DNA of 64,000 bases from Amphibacillus cookii (lineage in GTDB: Bacteria > Bacillota > Bacilli > Bacillales > Amphibacillaceae): assembly GCF_016908375.1 (NCBI RefSeq), contig NZ_JAFBDS010000002.1, positions 310,001-374,000 on the forward strand, given 5' to 3'. A program made the position numbers and the translations under genes. The first letter of the stretch is position 1; each line of letters begins with the position of its first letter. Of this stretch, positions 44,833-53,642 are shown piece after piece. Under the pieces are notes generated by a model that saw only the letters and a list, made by a program, of their open reading frames with translations, was not told the DNA's origin and did not search any database.

Positions 44833-45771
44833 TTAGCTATTCTGATACATTGCTAAGACTTCCTCTAACTCGTTAATTATTCGCTGTATTAAAGGTTCTG
44901 GTGAGACTACTTTAATATGTTTACCCATTTTACTTAGTAAAGAGGAAATAAAATTTAAATCCTTTTCATTCACATAAGTTTCAAAGTGATACATATCATC
45001 GCTTATGAGGGAAATCGTTATGCTATCCCAAAGATGATTCTTTAGCATATTGAGACCTCTCTTCTGACAATGAATTTCTATTTTAACTTTATTATCAGGA
45101 CGAAACATATACTTTTGAAAGTTATCCATCGTTATCTTTGGTATTTCCTTCATTTCAGTTATTTCTTGAAGTTCATTAATTTTTTCTATATTTAGAATCT
45201 TGGTGTAGTTCATCGATTCATTTGTAATAACCATATACCAAAGTCCATTTTTAAAAAGAAAGCCGATGATGAAATAAAGTCCGTTCATTTTTCTATCAGC
45301 ATAAATAATATGCAGCCATTTCTTTTTAGCCATAACTTGAATAAAAGGAGTTACATCAAACTCGCTCTTATTTACATGGATATGATGGTACTTCACTTTA
45401 TTTTTAAAGAAATCAATGCTATTCCTTTGTTCAGCAGTAGAATTGGTGTATATTTTATGAAAAATATCTTTATAAGTGGTGCTGAATGGCAGAGAATTCA
45501 TATTCGAAATGCTGGTTAAGGCAAATATCAAAGCGTTACTTTCCTCATTCGTTAAATCAATTTTTGTTAAATTTCTTTCTCGGATGATTCGATATCCGCC
45601 GTGCTTTCCGGTTTCACTATATACGGGAACGCCAATTTTTTCCATTTCTTGAATATCTCGTAATGCTGTTCTCCTTGAAATATTAAATTTCTCCATCAAA
45701 TCAGAGAGGTTGAAGACGGTCTTTGTATTGACAAAGTGAATTATATGATATAACCGCATTGATTTTTTCAT
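44833..45771 (-). CDS. YafY-type transcriptional regulator with HTH and WYL domains
   Basis: This 312-residue regulator has an N-terminal winged helix-turn-helix (about 5-60, NLSDLMEKFNISRRTALRDIQEMEKIGVPVY), a WYL-type ligand-binding domain (about 135-210) and a C-terminal extension. WYL proteins bind small molecules or nucleic acid. It is divergent from a VOC-family gene, with an inverted repeat between them, a usual arrangement for this class. AAGGAGAA lies before the ATG. The ligand is unknown. Confidence 0.83.
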   Translation of the reverse strand: MKKSMRLYHIIHFVNTKTVFNLSDLMEKFNISRRTALRDIQEMEKIGVPVYSETGKHGGYRIIRERNLTKIDLTNEESNALIFALTSISNMNSLPFSTTYKDIFHKIYTNSTAEQRNSIDFFKNKVKYHHIHVNKSEFDVTPFIQVMAKKKWLHIIYADRKMNGLYFIIGFLFKNGLWYMVITNESMNYTKILNIEKINELQEITEMKEIPKITMDNFQKYMFRPDNKVKIEIHCQKRGLNMLKNHLWDSITISLISDDMYHFETYVNEKDLNFISSLLSKMGKHIKVVSPEPLIQRIINELEEVLAMYQNS

Positions 45772-45787
45772 ACAAAATTCTCCTTAA

Positions 45788-45806
45788 GGTGCCGTAAAGT
45801 GGCACC
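45788..45806. promoter_or_regulatory. Inverted repeat between divergent WYL regulator and VOC gene
   Basis: GGTGCC-GTAAAGT-GGCACC is an exact 6-bp inverted repeat with a 7-bp spacer, centred 26 bp before the regulator start and 58 bp before the VOC start. Its symmetry and place suggest an operator for the WYL regulator. Confidence 0.5.
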
Positions 45807-45854
45807 ATTTAATTTTATACTTGTATTATATCAAAATGATAAGGAGGATTTATA

Positions 45855-46284
45855 ATGGAGTTTGAAGTATCGCCCTATTTTTTAATAACGACGGACGCAG
45901 AAAAAGCACGATTGTTTTATGAAGAAATTTTTAAAGCAAGAACAGTATATTTGCAAAGGGTGAAAGACAGACCAGAACAAGCCAAGAAAGGTATTTCTGA
46001 AGATGATTACAATCGAATTGACCAATCTGTACTACAATTTGGGAACATTAAAATAATGCTGGCTGATGATACAGAGGGTCTTCCTATTATGGAAGGTACT
46101 AAATGTTTCTATTTGTCTTACCTTTAATACAGCGGAAGAAACAAAAGCTATCTATGACAGAATGATTGAAAAAGGTTCAAGCATATTAAGAGAATACACA
46201 GACGCTTTTTATACAGAAGGTTATGGGTATGTAAAAGATCCGTTTGGGATATATTTCCATCTATTTACGAAAAGGCGAGTATGA
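45855..46284 (+). pseudogene. VOC-family (glyoxalase/PhnB-like) gene with a frameshift
   Basis: The first part (45855-46127) reads MEFEVSPYFLITTDAEKARLFYEEIF and on to GTKCFYLS, then leaves frame and stops. The continuation LTFNTAEETKAIYDRMIEKGSS to YVKDPFGIYFHLFTKRRV lies in the next frame to 46284. Rejoined, it would be a normal protein of about 142 residues with two beta-alpha-beta-beta-beta modules. One extra or two missing bases near 46112-46116 explain the break. It may be a real mutation or a sequencing error. Confidence 0.75.
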
Positions 46285-46601
46285 ATTAATTTGATTGGAA
46301 TGAAAATTTATCACTGGTGCAGTATTGCACGGGAAATGGCAGTCATTATGAGTGAAAACAATCAATGATCAAAATGCCTCATTAGAGGTTGCAATAAGAG
46401 ATGAACGCTGAAACAAGGTCTCTACACCTTTTATCGAAGAGTAGAAGCAAGTCCATTAAAGGAGTTTCACCGAGCCATTCAACCACAACAATAGAAGCGA
46501 ACGTTTTTGCGAAAAAATATATTAATGTTAATATTTTGACTTGATTAGGTGTGTTTTTTTTGATATATTATCATTGTTTATAAGTTTTATTGATAAATGA
46601 A
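46285..46601. other. Gene-free stretch before the riboswitch
   Basis: There are short protein-like fragments (for example NASLEVAIRDE near 46375) but no continuous frame, and it looks like decayed coding sequence of unknown origin. A promoter for the riboswitch RNA is expected near 46530-46590, where the sequence is AT-rich (TTGACTTGATTAGG at about 46536). Confidence 0.4.
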
Positions 46602-46676
46602 ACAATGCGTAACTGGCGCACACGGATTAACCGTGAGGAAGCGCATTGTAATATATAGCCGTTCGCCTGGGCAGAG
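46602..46676 (+). ncRNA. ZTP (pfl) riboswitch
   Basis: The outer stem ACAATGCG/CGCATTGT (46602-46609 with 46642-46649) encloses TAACTGGCGCACACGG and CCGTGAGGAAG, with the inner stem CACGG/CCGTG. It is followed by a linker and CCGTTCGCCTGGGCA. This matches the pfl consensus as I recall it (ACTGGCG, AGGAAGC-like, CGCCTGGGC forming the pseudoknot). ZTP riboswitches turn on purine and one-carbon genes when formyl-folate is short. The downstream gene is a serine-pathway dehydrogenase, which fits, since serine feeds one-carbon units. Confidence 0.85.
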
Positions 46677-46714
46677 GTAAGGAGTTTAAACTCCTTACCT
46701 CTTTCTGCTTTTTT
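46671..46714 (+). terminator. Riboswitch expression-platform terminator
   Basis: AGAGGTAAGGAGTTT and its exact complement form a 15-bp arm palindrome (46673-46702) followed by TTCTGCTTTTTT. It starts inside the last bases of the aptamer (GGGCA), so ligand binding, which ties up those bases, should open the terminator and let serA be transcribed. Confidence 0.85.
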
Positions 46715-46793
46715 AAAGGAGGGGCTCATAAATAAAGGGTGTAATGTTAAGTTATGCGTTTGATTATTATTAATTAAATTAGGGGGATTTATA

Positions 46794-47990
46794 ATGGGGA
46801 CGGCAATTATTAATAAAAAACAATCGATTCAGACATTAAATGTCATTTCAGAGAAAGGTTTGGAAATTTTAAAAGATGATTTTTCTATAGACGAGCAAGT
46901 ACAAGATCCAGAAGCAATTATGTTAAGAAGTTATAACATGCATGATATGGAATTTGGTTCGGGTTTGAGAGCAATTGCTAGAGCTGGTGCAGGTGTCAAT
47001 AATATACCTGTTGAAAAATGTACAGATTTGGGTGTTGTGGTGTTTAATACACCGGGAGCAAATGCTAATGCAGTAAAAGAATTAGTCTTAACGACATTAA
47101 TGGCAGCTTCTCGTCAATTATTTGACGGTATTGCTTGGGCACGTAAATTGGAAGGACAAGGAGAAGCTATACCTAAATTAGTCGAATCAGGGAAGAAGCA
47201 ATTTGTTGGTAAAGAGGTTAGAGGAAAAACATTAGGGGTAATTGGTTTAGGAGCTATTGGTGCGCGTGTAGCTAATGATGCACTTGAGTTAGGCATGGAC
47301 GTGGTTGGTTTTGATCCCTTTATTTCTATTGATATGGCATGGCAATTATCGAGATCGATTAAGCGTGTCTTATCAATTGAAGAATTGTTTGCGAAGGCAG
47401 ACTATATTACGATACATGTACCCTTAACTGAGGAAACAAAAGGAATGTTTAATCGTAAGACGATTCAGTTGATGAAAGACAATGTGTTCATTTTGAATTT
47501 TTCACGTGATCAACTTATTAATGATCAAGATATGGCAGAGGCTTTATCTACAGGTAAAGTTGGAAAATACATTACTGATTTTCCTAATGAGACGGTTTTA
47601 AGTATGGAAAATGTCATTCCAATTCCACATCTTGGGGCCTCTTCAAAGGAATCTGAAGAAAACTGTGCAATCATGGCAGCTCGACAGTTAAAAGACTATC
47701 TTGAAACAGGTAACATAAGTAATTCTGTCAATTTCCCAAATGCTAACCTTCCTTATACGGGGAGAAAGAGGTTAACTGTCTTTCATCTAAATGTGCCTAA
47801 TATGGTTGGTCAGATTACGAGTATATTATCAGACTTTCATTTAAACATTGCAGATATGGTTAATCGCGGAAAACAGGAGCATGCTTATACGATTATTGAC
47901 GTGGAGGATAAGGTGGAACATAAGCTGCTGCCAGAAATAGAAATGAAATTAAAGACAGTCGAAGGAATCGTTATGACAAGATTTATTTAA
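46794..47990 (+). CDS. serA: D-3-phosphoglycerate dehydrogenase
   Basis: This 398-residue NAD-dependent enzyme starts serine synthesis from 3-phosphoglycerate. It has the catalytic domain ends (IARAGAGVNNIPVEK, VFNTPGANANAVKELVL), the Rossmann motif GKTLGVIGLGAIGARVANDA near 145, HVPLTEETKGMFN, and the catalytic His in PIPHLGASSKES. A C-terminal ACT domain (about 325-398, HLNVPNMVGQITSILSDFHLNIADM) would bind serine for feedback control. The family Arg/Glu/His triad appears intact. It is led by a ZTP riboswitch and followed by a terminator. AGGGGGA precedes the ATG. Confidence 0.92.
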   Translation: MGTAIINKKQSIQTLNVISEKGLEILKDDFSIDEQVQDPEAIMLRSYNMHDMEFGSGLRAIARAGAGVNNIPVEKCTDLGVVVFNTPGANANAVKELVLTTLMAASRQLFDGIAWARKLEGQGEAIPKLVESGKKQFVGKEVRGKTLGVIGLGAIGARVANDALELGMDVVGFDPFISIDMAWQLSRSIKRVLSIEELFAKADYITIHVPLTEETKGMFNRKTIQLMKDNVFILNFSRDQLINDQDMAEALSTGKVGKYITDFPNETVLSMENVIPIPHLGASSKESEENCAIMAARQLKDYLETGNISNSVNFPNANLPYTGRKRLTVFHLNVPNMVGQITSILSDFHLNIADMVNRGKQEHAYTIIDVEDKVEHKLLPEIEMKLKTVEGIVMTRFI

Positions 47991-48007
47991 TACTGGAGCT
48001 AGTAAAA

Positions 48008-48056
48008 GCCACGAGGAAGCGTTCAGTCCAAACGCCTCTCGTGGCCTTATTTTTTA
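48008..48056 (+). terminator. Intrinsic terminator after serA
   Basis: GCCACGAG (48008-48015) and CTCGTGGC (48038-48045) pair, with an inner GCGTT/AACGC helix, followed by CTTATTTTTT. Beyond it, 48060-48200 carries on the minus strand a protein-like fragment (NLIKTRQTKGRKALWVVFPD) without a start, perhaps a gene remnant. Confidence 0.85.
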
Positions 48057-48237
48057 CTGGAAAATGAATCCGCTACGTTGAGTAGTGAGGCTAAATCAGG
48101 TTGATCAGGAAATACTACCCATAAAGCTTTTCGTCCTTTGGTTTGTCGGGTTTTTATAAGATTCAGATCAAATAAATTGAGCAGTGATTAACGGCGTGTT
48201 AAGATGTTGGAAATACGATACAAAAGGAAGTGAAGTT

Positions 48238-49242
48238 ATGACGCGTCTTAATATCCCACTGTCTGTCTTAAATTTGGCGCCAATTAGACAAGGAGAAGAT
48301 CAAAAGCAAGCGATTGATGCAATGGTTGAACTGGCACAGGCGACTGAACAAATGGGTTATAGTCGTTATTGGATTGCCGAGCATCATAATACACCAACGT
48401 TAATGAGTTCTGCGACAGCTGTGCTTATTAATCATACATTAGCAAACACGAAGACGATCCGGATTGGGTCTGGCGGGATTATGCTTCCAAATCATGCGCC
48501 CCTCGTTGTAGCTGAGCAGTTCGGTACAATGGCTGTTCTCTATCCAGATCGGGTTGATTTGGGACTAGGTCGAGCCCCTGGTACAGATATGTTGACAGCA
48601 TCTGCGCTAAGACGATCAACTGGTAAGGACCCTGTCTACACGTTTCCGGATGATGTGGATACCTTACTGAAATATTTTGGTCCACTTGAGCAGCAAGGAC
48701 ATGTAAAAGCATATCCTGGTGTTAATACGGATATTCCGCTTTATATATTAGGCTCATCGACTGATTCAGCTAGATTAGCGGCTAAAAAGGGCTTGCCCTA
48801 TGCTTTTGCTAGCCATTTTGCTCCGCAGCATATGGCCGAGGCTATTCAGATTTACCGGCAACAGTTTGTGCCATCCCGTTTCTTGAAGGAACCCTACATG
48901 ATTGTTTGCTTAAATGTTATTGCTCAAGAGAGCGATGAGCAGGCTAAGTATGAAATGACATCGATGCAGCAATTTTTCTTAAATGTTGTAAGAGGTTCAA
49001 GTCAGCCTTTAAGTCCGCCAGTTGAAGATATGGACGAGATTTGGACGGAACATGAGAAATATGCCGCAACCTCAATGTCGAGTTACTCTCTGGTTGGCAG
49101 TCAGGCATCTGTTCGCCAACAGCTGATTGATTTTCAAGACCAATTTGATGTTGATGAGGTGATGGCCATTTCTTATATATATGATCGAGAAAAACAAAAA
49201 CGGTCATATCAACTACTTAAGGAAATTGTCGATAACGCTTAA
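48238..49242 (+). CDS. LLM-class flavin-dependent oxidoreductase (luciferase-like, MsnO8 group)
   Basis: The 334-residue TIM-barrel protein uses reduced flavin. [29 protein letters not shown] is the usual start of this group, followed by [14 protein letters not shown] near 41, [22 protein letters not shown] near 80, and [14 protein letters not shown] near 105. The substrate is unknown. ATG 48238 follows AAAAGGAAGTG; the frame to 48184 is not supported. It is a single gene, near an FMN reductase that could supply reduced flavin (inference). Confidence 0.88.
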   Translation: MTRLNIPLSVLNLAPIRQGEDQKQAIDAMVELAQATEQMGYSRYWIAEHHNTPTLMSSATAVLINHTLANTKTIRIGSGGIMLPNHAPLVVAEQFGTMAVLYPDRVDLGLGRAPGTDMLTASALRRSTGKDPVYTFPDDVDTLLKYFGPLEQQGHVKAYPGVNTDIPLYILGSSTDSARLAAKKGLPYAFASHFAPQHMAEAIQIYRQQFVPSRFLKEPYMIVCLNVIAQESDEQAKYEMTSMQQFFLNVVRGSSQPLSPPVEDMDEIWTEHEKYAATSMSSYSLVGSQASVRQQLIDFQDQFDVDEVMAISYIYDREKQKRSYQLLKEIVDNA

Positions 49243-49377
49243 TCGGTTGAACGTATCATTTGTGTAGGGGTCATCAATAAACAACAATGAATGTATGAAA
49301 GTGATTTAATAAACTGATTGAAAGCTATGATGAAATGAATAACTAGTGATTTCATTAAATGAGGATCAAATAGACAT
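49243..49377. other. Spacer after the LLM gene
   Basis: No gene or clear terminator is visible. It leads into a short-chain dehydrogenase remnant, so it may be further decayed sequence. Confidence 0.4.
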
Positions 49378-49542
49378 ACTTTCTGTTCACCAGGCTTGAT
49401 GCATACTGATATGGGTGGGAGTCAAGCGCCATTAGAGCCCCATCAATCAGCTGAAGCCATTTATCAACGCATTACAAAGCGTCCCGAGTTAGATGGACCG
49501 TTACCTTTTATTGATTATAAGGGAGTGCAAGGGATATTTTAA
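49378..49542 (+). pseudogene. Short-chain dehydrogenase (SDR) C-terminal remnant
   Basis: A 54-codon frame with no start reads TFCSPGLMHTDMGGSQAPLE and on to a TAA. The CSPG-x-M-x-TDMGG pattern followed by a proline-rich, E-A-type helix is the end of classical SDR proteins. The catalytic Tyr-x3-Lys and the Rossmann half are gone. Confidence 0.7.
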
Positions 49543-49601
49543 TTTTAGCGACCCGAAAAAGCCTCATATAAAAAAACATTTATAATGCAAGAACAAATAA
49601 G

Positions 49602-49630
49602 TAGACAATATCTCAAATTCGAGATATAAT
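49602..49630 (+). promoter_or_regulatory. Sigma-A promoter of the FMN reductase gene
   Basis: TAGACA (49602-49607) and TATAAT (49625-49630) are separated by exactly 17 bp. The spacer is filled by an operator-like palindrome, so repressor binding would exclude RNA polymerase. Confidence 0.8.
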
Positions 49631-49653
49631 ATATTTATCTTGAATTTGAGATT
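49609..49653. promoter_or_regulatory. Tandem MhqR-like operators
   Basis: TATCTCAAATTCGAGATA (49609-49626) and TATCTTGAATTTGAGAT (49636-49652) are near-perfect palindromes 27 bp apart. They fit the B. subtilis MhqR operator (tATCTcgaAtTCgAGATa, from memory), which controls quinone- and azo-stress enzymes. The first covers the promoter spacer, the second the transcription start. No MarR-type gene is in the window. Confidence 0.7.
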
Positions 49654-49674
49654 AATTTTTGAGGAGGCGTTAAG

Positions 49675-50229
49675 ATGTTGAAAATAGGTATTATTTTAGG
49701 TAGTGTAAGAGAAGGAAGAAATGGCGAGCAGGTTGCGCAATGGGTGTACGATTTCGCTAAAAACAGAGGTGATGCAGATTATGAGTTGGTTGACTTAAAG
49801 GATTACAATCTCCCACTCTTAGGTGCGTCGGTTCCCGAAAATGATCGCGTACAAGTAACAGAGGTTATTGATGCGTGGAAAGAAAAAATCGCATCATTTG
49901 ATGGTTACATCTTTGTTGCACCAGAATATAATCATGCCGTTGGAGGCGCACTAAAAAATGCGTTAGACTATCTAAATCCAGAGCTTAACGATAAAGCAGC
50001 AGGTTTTGTAGGTTATGGTAGCTTAGGCGGCGTACGCGCACATGAGAATTTACGTCTTATACTAGGTGAGTTACAAGTTGCTGATGTACGTACAGCGTTA
50101 ACCTTCTCGCTAATGAGTGATTTTGAAAATTTCTCTGTCTTTAAGCCTGCAGATTACCACGCAGCTAATGCCAGTGAGCTATTTGATCAAGTGATAAAAT
50201 GGAGTGGCGCATTAAAAGCCATTCGATAA
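49675..50229 (+). CDS. NADPH-dependent FMN reductase (flavodoxin-fold quinone/azo reductase type)
   Basis: This 184-residue flavoprotein starts MLKIGIILGSVREGRNGEQVAQWV, whose GSxRxGR loop binds FMN phosphate. VAPEYNHAVGGALKNALDYL near 82-101 is the second signature, and GFVGYGSLGGVRAHENLR follows. Relatives reduce quinones, azo dyes or chromate. Tandem MhqR-like operators before the gene point to induction by quinone-like compounds. AGGAGGCG precedes the ATG, and a terminator follows. A truncated paralogue lies at 56354-56590. Confidence 0.88.
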   Translation: MLKIGIILGSVREGRNGEQVAQWVYDFAKNRGDADYELVDLKDYNLPLLGASVPENDRVQVTEVIDAWKEKIASFDGYIFVAPEYNHAVGGALKNALDYLNPELNDKAAGFVGYGSLGGVRAHENLRLILGELQVADVRTALTFSLMSDFENFSVFKPADYHAANASELFDQVIKWSGALKAIR

Positions 50230-50237
50230 GCAAAAAG

Positions 50238-50263
50238 GCCTGCCAATTTGGCAGGCTTTTTTT
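50238..50263 (+). terminator. Intrinsic terminator after the FMN reductase gene
   Basis: GCCTGCC and GGCAGGC form a perfect 7-bp stem with a 5-nt loop, followed by seven T residues. Confidence 0.93.
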
Positions 50264-50577
50264 ATGTTTAATCGAGCACCTATTTTCTCATCACTTTGGC
50301 TTCGAATAGCCTTTTCGGTCGGAAATAGGGCAAGGATCGTTGTGACAAGCTGTAGGATAAAGAAGCTTAACGCTAGAAACTCAGGCATTGGCTCAGTGTT
50401 AAATAGAATAAAAAATAAGCGCGTGAAAATCTCATAGCACCACCAGTCTTCATAGACAATGACCAGATAATAAAATAGAATTTTCTAAAAACTCTGTAAG
50501 TAAATATGACAAACTCCTTTTAACCAAAGTTATCAGTGCTAGACTTTATTTAATAATATCAAAGAGGAGGTGATCAG
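50264..50577. other. Gene-free stretch with a possible membrane-protein remnant
   Basis: On the minus strand a start-less frame reads FLALSFFILQLVTTILALFP and a charged tail at about 50280-50450, resembling the end of a membrane protein. It has no start or ribosome site. The last 60 bases are the GntR-gene leader. Confidence 0.35.
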
Positions 50578-51267
50578 ATGTCTGTTGAATCACCATTAAA
50601 TTTCTCGAAAATTGAAAAAAGGAAGCTTGTTGACGAAGTATTAACCCAGCTACAAGAAATTATTCAATCTGGCTCCTACCAAATAGGTGATCGCATCCCA
50701 TCAGAAAAAGATTTAAAAGACTTGCTAGGTGTAGGTAGGTCCACCCTTAGAGAGGCGATAAAGATTCTGGCTCATGCGGGTATCCTTGAAGTACAGCAGG
50801 GAAACGGGACATTTATTCGTTCAACTACCAATGAGTTATTTAACCATGAGACTAGTGCAGATCGATTATATGAATTGCTGGAAGCTAGGGAAATACTTGA
50901 AATGCAAATGGCTCGGTTGGCTGCAGAAAGAAGGACCCAAAAAGATATTGAAGCGATGGAGTATCACCTGCGCTTAAGGAATACCTACCTTGAAGAAGGA
51001 AAATACACAGCGTATATTAAATCGGATATTCAGTTTCACTTAGCTATTTGCGCTGCATGCCACAATAAAATTTTGTACAAAATGTACGCATCTTTATGCG
51101 AATCGTTAACGAAAATATTTAATGTGTCGGTCGTCGATATTAAAACGTATGAGGATAACTCTCTCTTTCATAATAAATTATTTAAGGCAATTAAGTCGGG
51201 GGATCGAGATGAGGCATTGAATTGGAATCAAATGAACCTAGAGGCTTTTAAGAAAAAATATAAGTAA
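50578..51267 (+). CDS. GntR/FadR-family transcriptional regulator
   Basis: The 229-residue regulator has an N-terminal winged helix (about 14-82, IGDRIPSEKDLKDLLGVGRSTLREAIKILAHAGILEVQQGNGTFI) and a C-terminal all-helical FCD domain (about 95-220), with Asp and His residues that usually bind a metal and an organic acid. AGAGGAGGTGATC precedes the ATG. It leads a six-gene set (cysteine hydrolase, ABC importer, AEC carrier) and probably regulates it in response to the transported compound or its product. Confidence 0.88.
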   Translation: MSVESPLNFSKIEKRKLVDEVLTQLQEIIQSGSYQIGDRIPSEKDLKDLLGVGRSTLREAIKILAHAGILEVQQGNGTFIRSTTNELFNHETSADRLYELLEAREILEMQMARLAAERRTQKDIEAMEYHLRLRNTYLEEGKYTAYIKSDIQFHLAICAACHNKILYKMYASLCESLTKIFNVSVVDIKTYEDNSLFHNKLFKAIKSGDRDEALNWNQMNLEAFKKKYK

Positions 51268-51282
51268 GTGACATCATTTTGT

Positions 51283-51313
51283 CGTCAAACATCTGATGAT
51301 TAGATGTTTGACG
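51283..51313. promoter_or_regulatory. 12-bp inverted repeat between regulator and hydrolase genes
   Basis: CGTCAAACATCT and AGATGTTTGACG are exact complements around GATGATT. No T-run follows, so it is more likely an operator for the GntR-type regulator, or an mRNA stability or processing hairpin, than a terminator. It lies 23 bp before the hydrolase start. Confidence 0.6.
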
Positions 51314-51335
51314 AAAAGAGTGGAGGTAGTGGTAT

Positions 51336-52013
51336 ATGCATGCTTATTACGATGGAGAGAAAAGATTAATTACTGATGAAATTATTTTTGAGCAATACCT
51401 AGATCCAAAAAAGACTGCGGTCATCACAATCGATATGCACGAGGGACATTTATCAGACGATCCCGACTGCCCAGCCCCTTCACCTAGAGGGAAAGAAATC
51501 ATTGAACCGATAAACAAATTTGTGACAAATTGTCGATCAATGAGCATCCCGATTATTCATGTCCGCTCTGTATTAAGAAGAGACGGTAGCGATGATATAA
51601 ATGGCAATAAAAGCGCCTGGCGGATCATGTCCTCATTTCGAGAACAACCGCCAGAAAATTTAGATGCACATGGAATAGAAGGTTCAAAATGGATAGAATT
51701 TTCTGTCGATGTTCAACCATCAGATTATCAGATTGATAGTAAGAAACGATTAAGTGCCTTCTATGTTACCGATTTGGAGCTTCTTTTAAGAAATATAAAA
51801 AAAGAAACGATTATTTTAGTAGGTGCCTTGACCGATTGCTGTGTATTAAATACGAGCAGTGATGGCGCGAATCGTGATTTTAGAGTGGTTGTGCCGAAGG
51901 ATTTAACGAGAGGCAATGCGCAATTAGAAGCGTCCGCTTTACAAATCATTGCAAGATATTTTGGCTTAGTTGTTGAATCAGACGATTTATTAGCCCATTG
52001 GGCAGAACGGTAA
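51336..52013 (+). CDS. Cysteine hydrolase, isochorismatase-like family
   Basis: The 225-residue alpha/beta hydrolase has the family triad Asp33 (VITIDMHEGHL), a Lys at 136-137 (DSKKRLSAF) and Cys169 (VGALTDCCVLNTSSDGANR). Relatives cleave amides, such as nicotinamide, N-carbamoylsarcosine and ureidoacrylate, or isochorismate. Being in an operon with an amino-acid-type importer, it probably hydrolyses an imported amide or carbamoyl compound (inference). It is longer than nicotinamidases, with an insert around 95-125. GGAGGTAG precedes the ATG. Confidence 0.83.
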   Translation: MHAYYDGEKRLITDEIIFEQYLDPKKTAVITIDMHEGHLSDDPDCPAPSPRGKEIIEPINKFVTNCRSMSIPIIHVRSVLRRDGSDDINGNKSAWRIMSSFREQPPENLDAHGIEGSKWIEFSVDVQPSDYQIDSKKRLSAFYVTDLELLLRNIKKETIILVGALTDCCVLNTSSDGANRDFRVVVPKDLTRGNAQLEASALQIIARYFGLVVESDDLLAHWAER

Positions 52014-52043
52014 GACAATAATAAAAAAAGGGGTTTATCTCAC

Positions 52044-52910
52044 ATGACATTTCAATACTTGGGCTCAAAAAAGGTTTTTAGACGATTGCTGATGGCTTTT
52101 TTATTAGTTTTTCTCCTAATGGGTTGCGCTAATGAAGATGGAGATGAGAATCAAGCGAGTGAAGAAGAGGCAGAGGTGCTTACAGTCGGGATTGGGAATG
52201 TTATCCCTCCACAGTTTTTCACTGACGAATCCGGAGAACTTGTTGGTTATGATGTCGATGTGCTAAAAGCGATTGACGACTTACTTCCACAATATACGTT
52301 TGAATTTGAGCAACTTGACTTAGCTGCAACCTTAGTTGCTTTAGAGGCAGGACGGATTGATATAGCAGATTGGCAATTTGGCCGTACAGCAGAAAGAGAA
52401 GAAACATTCTTGTATCCTGATGAACCTTACGACGTTGGCTTACCTATTTTAATTACCCATGAAGAGCAAGATGAGCTAAATAGTCTTTCCGATATGGGTG
52501 GCTTAACGATGGCACAAATGCCAACATCGAGCTTCTATACCTATCTGACCGGCTACAACGATGAGAATCCTGAAAATCCAATCAATATTCAAACCGTAGA
52601 GAGTTTACCTGTTGCAGATGCTATGGATATGGTGAGTTCAGGTAGAATTGATGGGACGATCGCATTGGCAGGGACTTATAATAAGCTTGCCGACGAAATG
52701 AACGCACCCACACGATCAGGCGATGTCATCGATGCTTATGGTGTCTACTATATTCTTGAAAAAGATAATACTGAGCTTAAAGACGTACTCGATGAAGCCA
52801 TCAGAGAGCTAAGGGAATCAGGGGTTATAGCAGAGCTATCTGAGAAATGGTATGGACTAGACAATTTTGCTGAATACACGGAATTTACCGGTGATCAATC
52901 ATTTGAATAA
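52044..52910 (+). CDS. ABC importer substrate-binding lipoprotein, polar amino-acid type
   Basis: The 288-residue family 3 binding protein has a signal peptide with lipobox LLMGC (Cys28), an acidic linker, then the binding fold: EVLTVGIGNVIPPQFFTDESGELVGYDVDVLKAI, FEFEQLDLAATLVALEAGRIDIADWQFGRTAERE and a C-terminal ELRESGVIAELSEKWYG. The Arg and Asp that hold the amino-acid backbone in this family appear to be present (FGRTAERE). The ligand is unknown. It is 30 bp after the hydrolase gene. Confidence 0.9.
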   Translation: MTFQYLGSKKVFRRLLMAFLLVFLLMGCANEDGDENQASEEEAEVLTVGIGNVIPPQFFTDESGELVGYDVDVLKAIDDLLPQYTFEFEQLDLAATLVALEAGRIDIADWQFGRTAEREETFLYPDEPYDVGLPILITHEEQDELNSLSDMGGLTMAQMPTSSFYTYLTGYNDENPENPINIQTVESLPVADAMDMVSSGRIDGTIALAGTYNKLADEMNAPTRSGDVIDAYGVYYILEKDNTELKDVLDEAIRELRESGVIAELSEKWYGLDNFAEYTEFTGDQSFE

Positions 52911-52925
52911 AAAAGAGGGATAAGT

Positions 52926-53627
52926 ATGGATCAAATTATCGATCTAACATTTATGGGCTCTGCTTTTCCTAGAATTATTGAAGCAATCCCAACAACGCTT
53001 GTTTTACTATGCTTATCAATGCTGTTAGGTCTAGTCTTAGGGTTTATCTTGACTGTTATGAAAGTAAAGGGAAATAAAGCAATGGTTTTACTGGCAAGTA
53101 CGTATATATCTTTTATGCGAGGAACACCTCCCATTGTGCAATTGTTTCTCATATACTATGGCTCTCCTAATCTCTTGAGCTATTTCGGAATGAACGTTGA
53201 TAGGTGGGATAAAATGATTTTTGCCTTTATTGCTTTTGGTTTAGGTAATGCAGCTTATCTATCGGAGGCCATGCGTTCAGCTTACTTGTCTGTACCATCG
53301 CTACAATTAGAAGCGGCTCAAAGTGTGGGGATGACGGATATCCAAGCCTTCAGAAGAATTATTTTGCCACAAACGCTAGTGGTTGCAGTACCGAATTTAA
53401 CGAACAGCACCGTTATCGTCTTAAAAAACACCTCATTAGCTTTTACCATTGGTATGGTAGATCTGGTGGGACAGGCTCGTATGGTAAGCTCAGCTGCATT
53501 TGGAGCCAAAAATTTAGAAGTGTATCTTATTGCAGCGTTAGTATATTTTGTTTTATGTATTTTTATTGAACAGTTTAGTCAATTTTTAGAAAACTATTTC
53601 AAAAGAAAAATGGGCCAGTTACGCTAA
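52926..53627 (+). CDS. ABC importer permease, polar amino-acid type (1)
   Basis: The 233-residue permease of the HisM/HisQ family has about five helices. It carries FMRGTPPIVQLFLIYYG (the RGTP motif) near 60-76, and the EAA-like loop LEAAQSVGMTDIQAFRRIILPQTL near 128-151. It pairs with the next permease as a heterodimer. The gene starts 15 bp after the binding-protein gene. Confidence 0.92.
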   Translation: MDQIIDLTFMGSAFPRIIEAIPTTLVLLCLSMLLGLVLGFILTVMKVKGNKAMVLLASTYISFMRGTPPIVQLFLIYYGSPNLLSYFGMNVDRWDKMIFAFIAFGLGNAAYLSEAMRSAYLSVPSLQLEAAQSVGMTDIQAFRRIILPQTLVVAVPNLTNSTVIVLKNTSLAFTIGMVDLVGQARMVSSAAFGAKNLEVYLIAALVYFVLCIFIEQFSQFLENYFKRKMGQLR

Positions 53628-53642
53628 TGGAGGAGATTAGTT

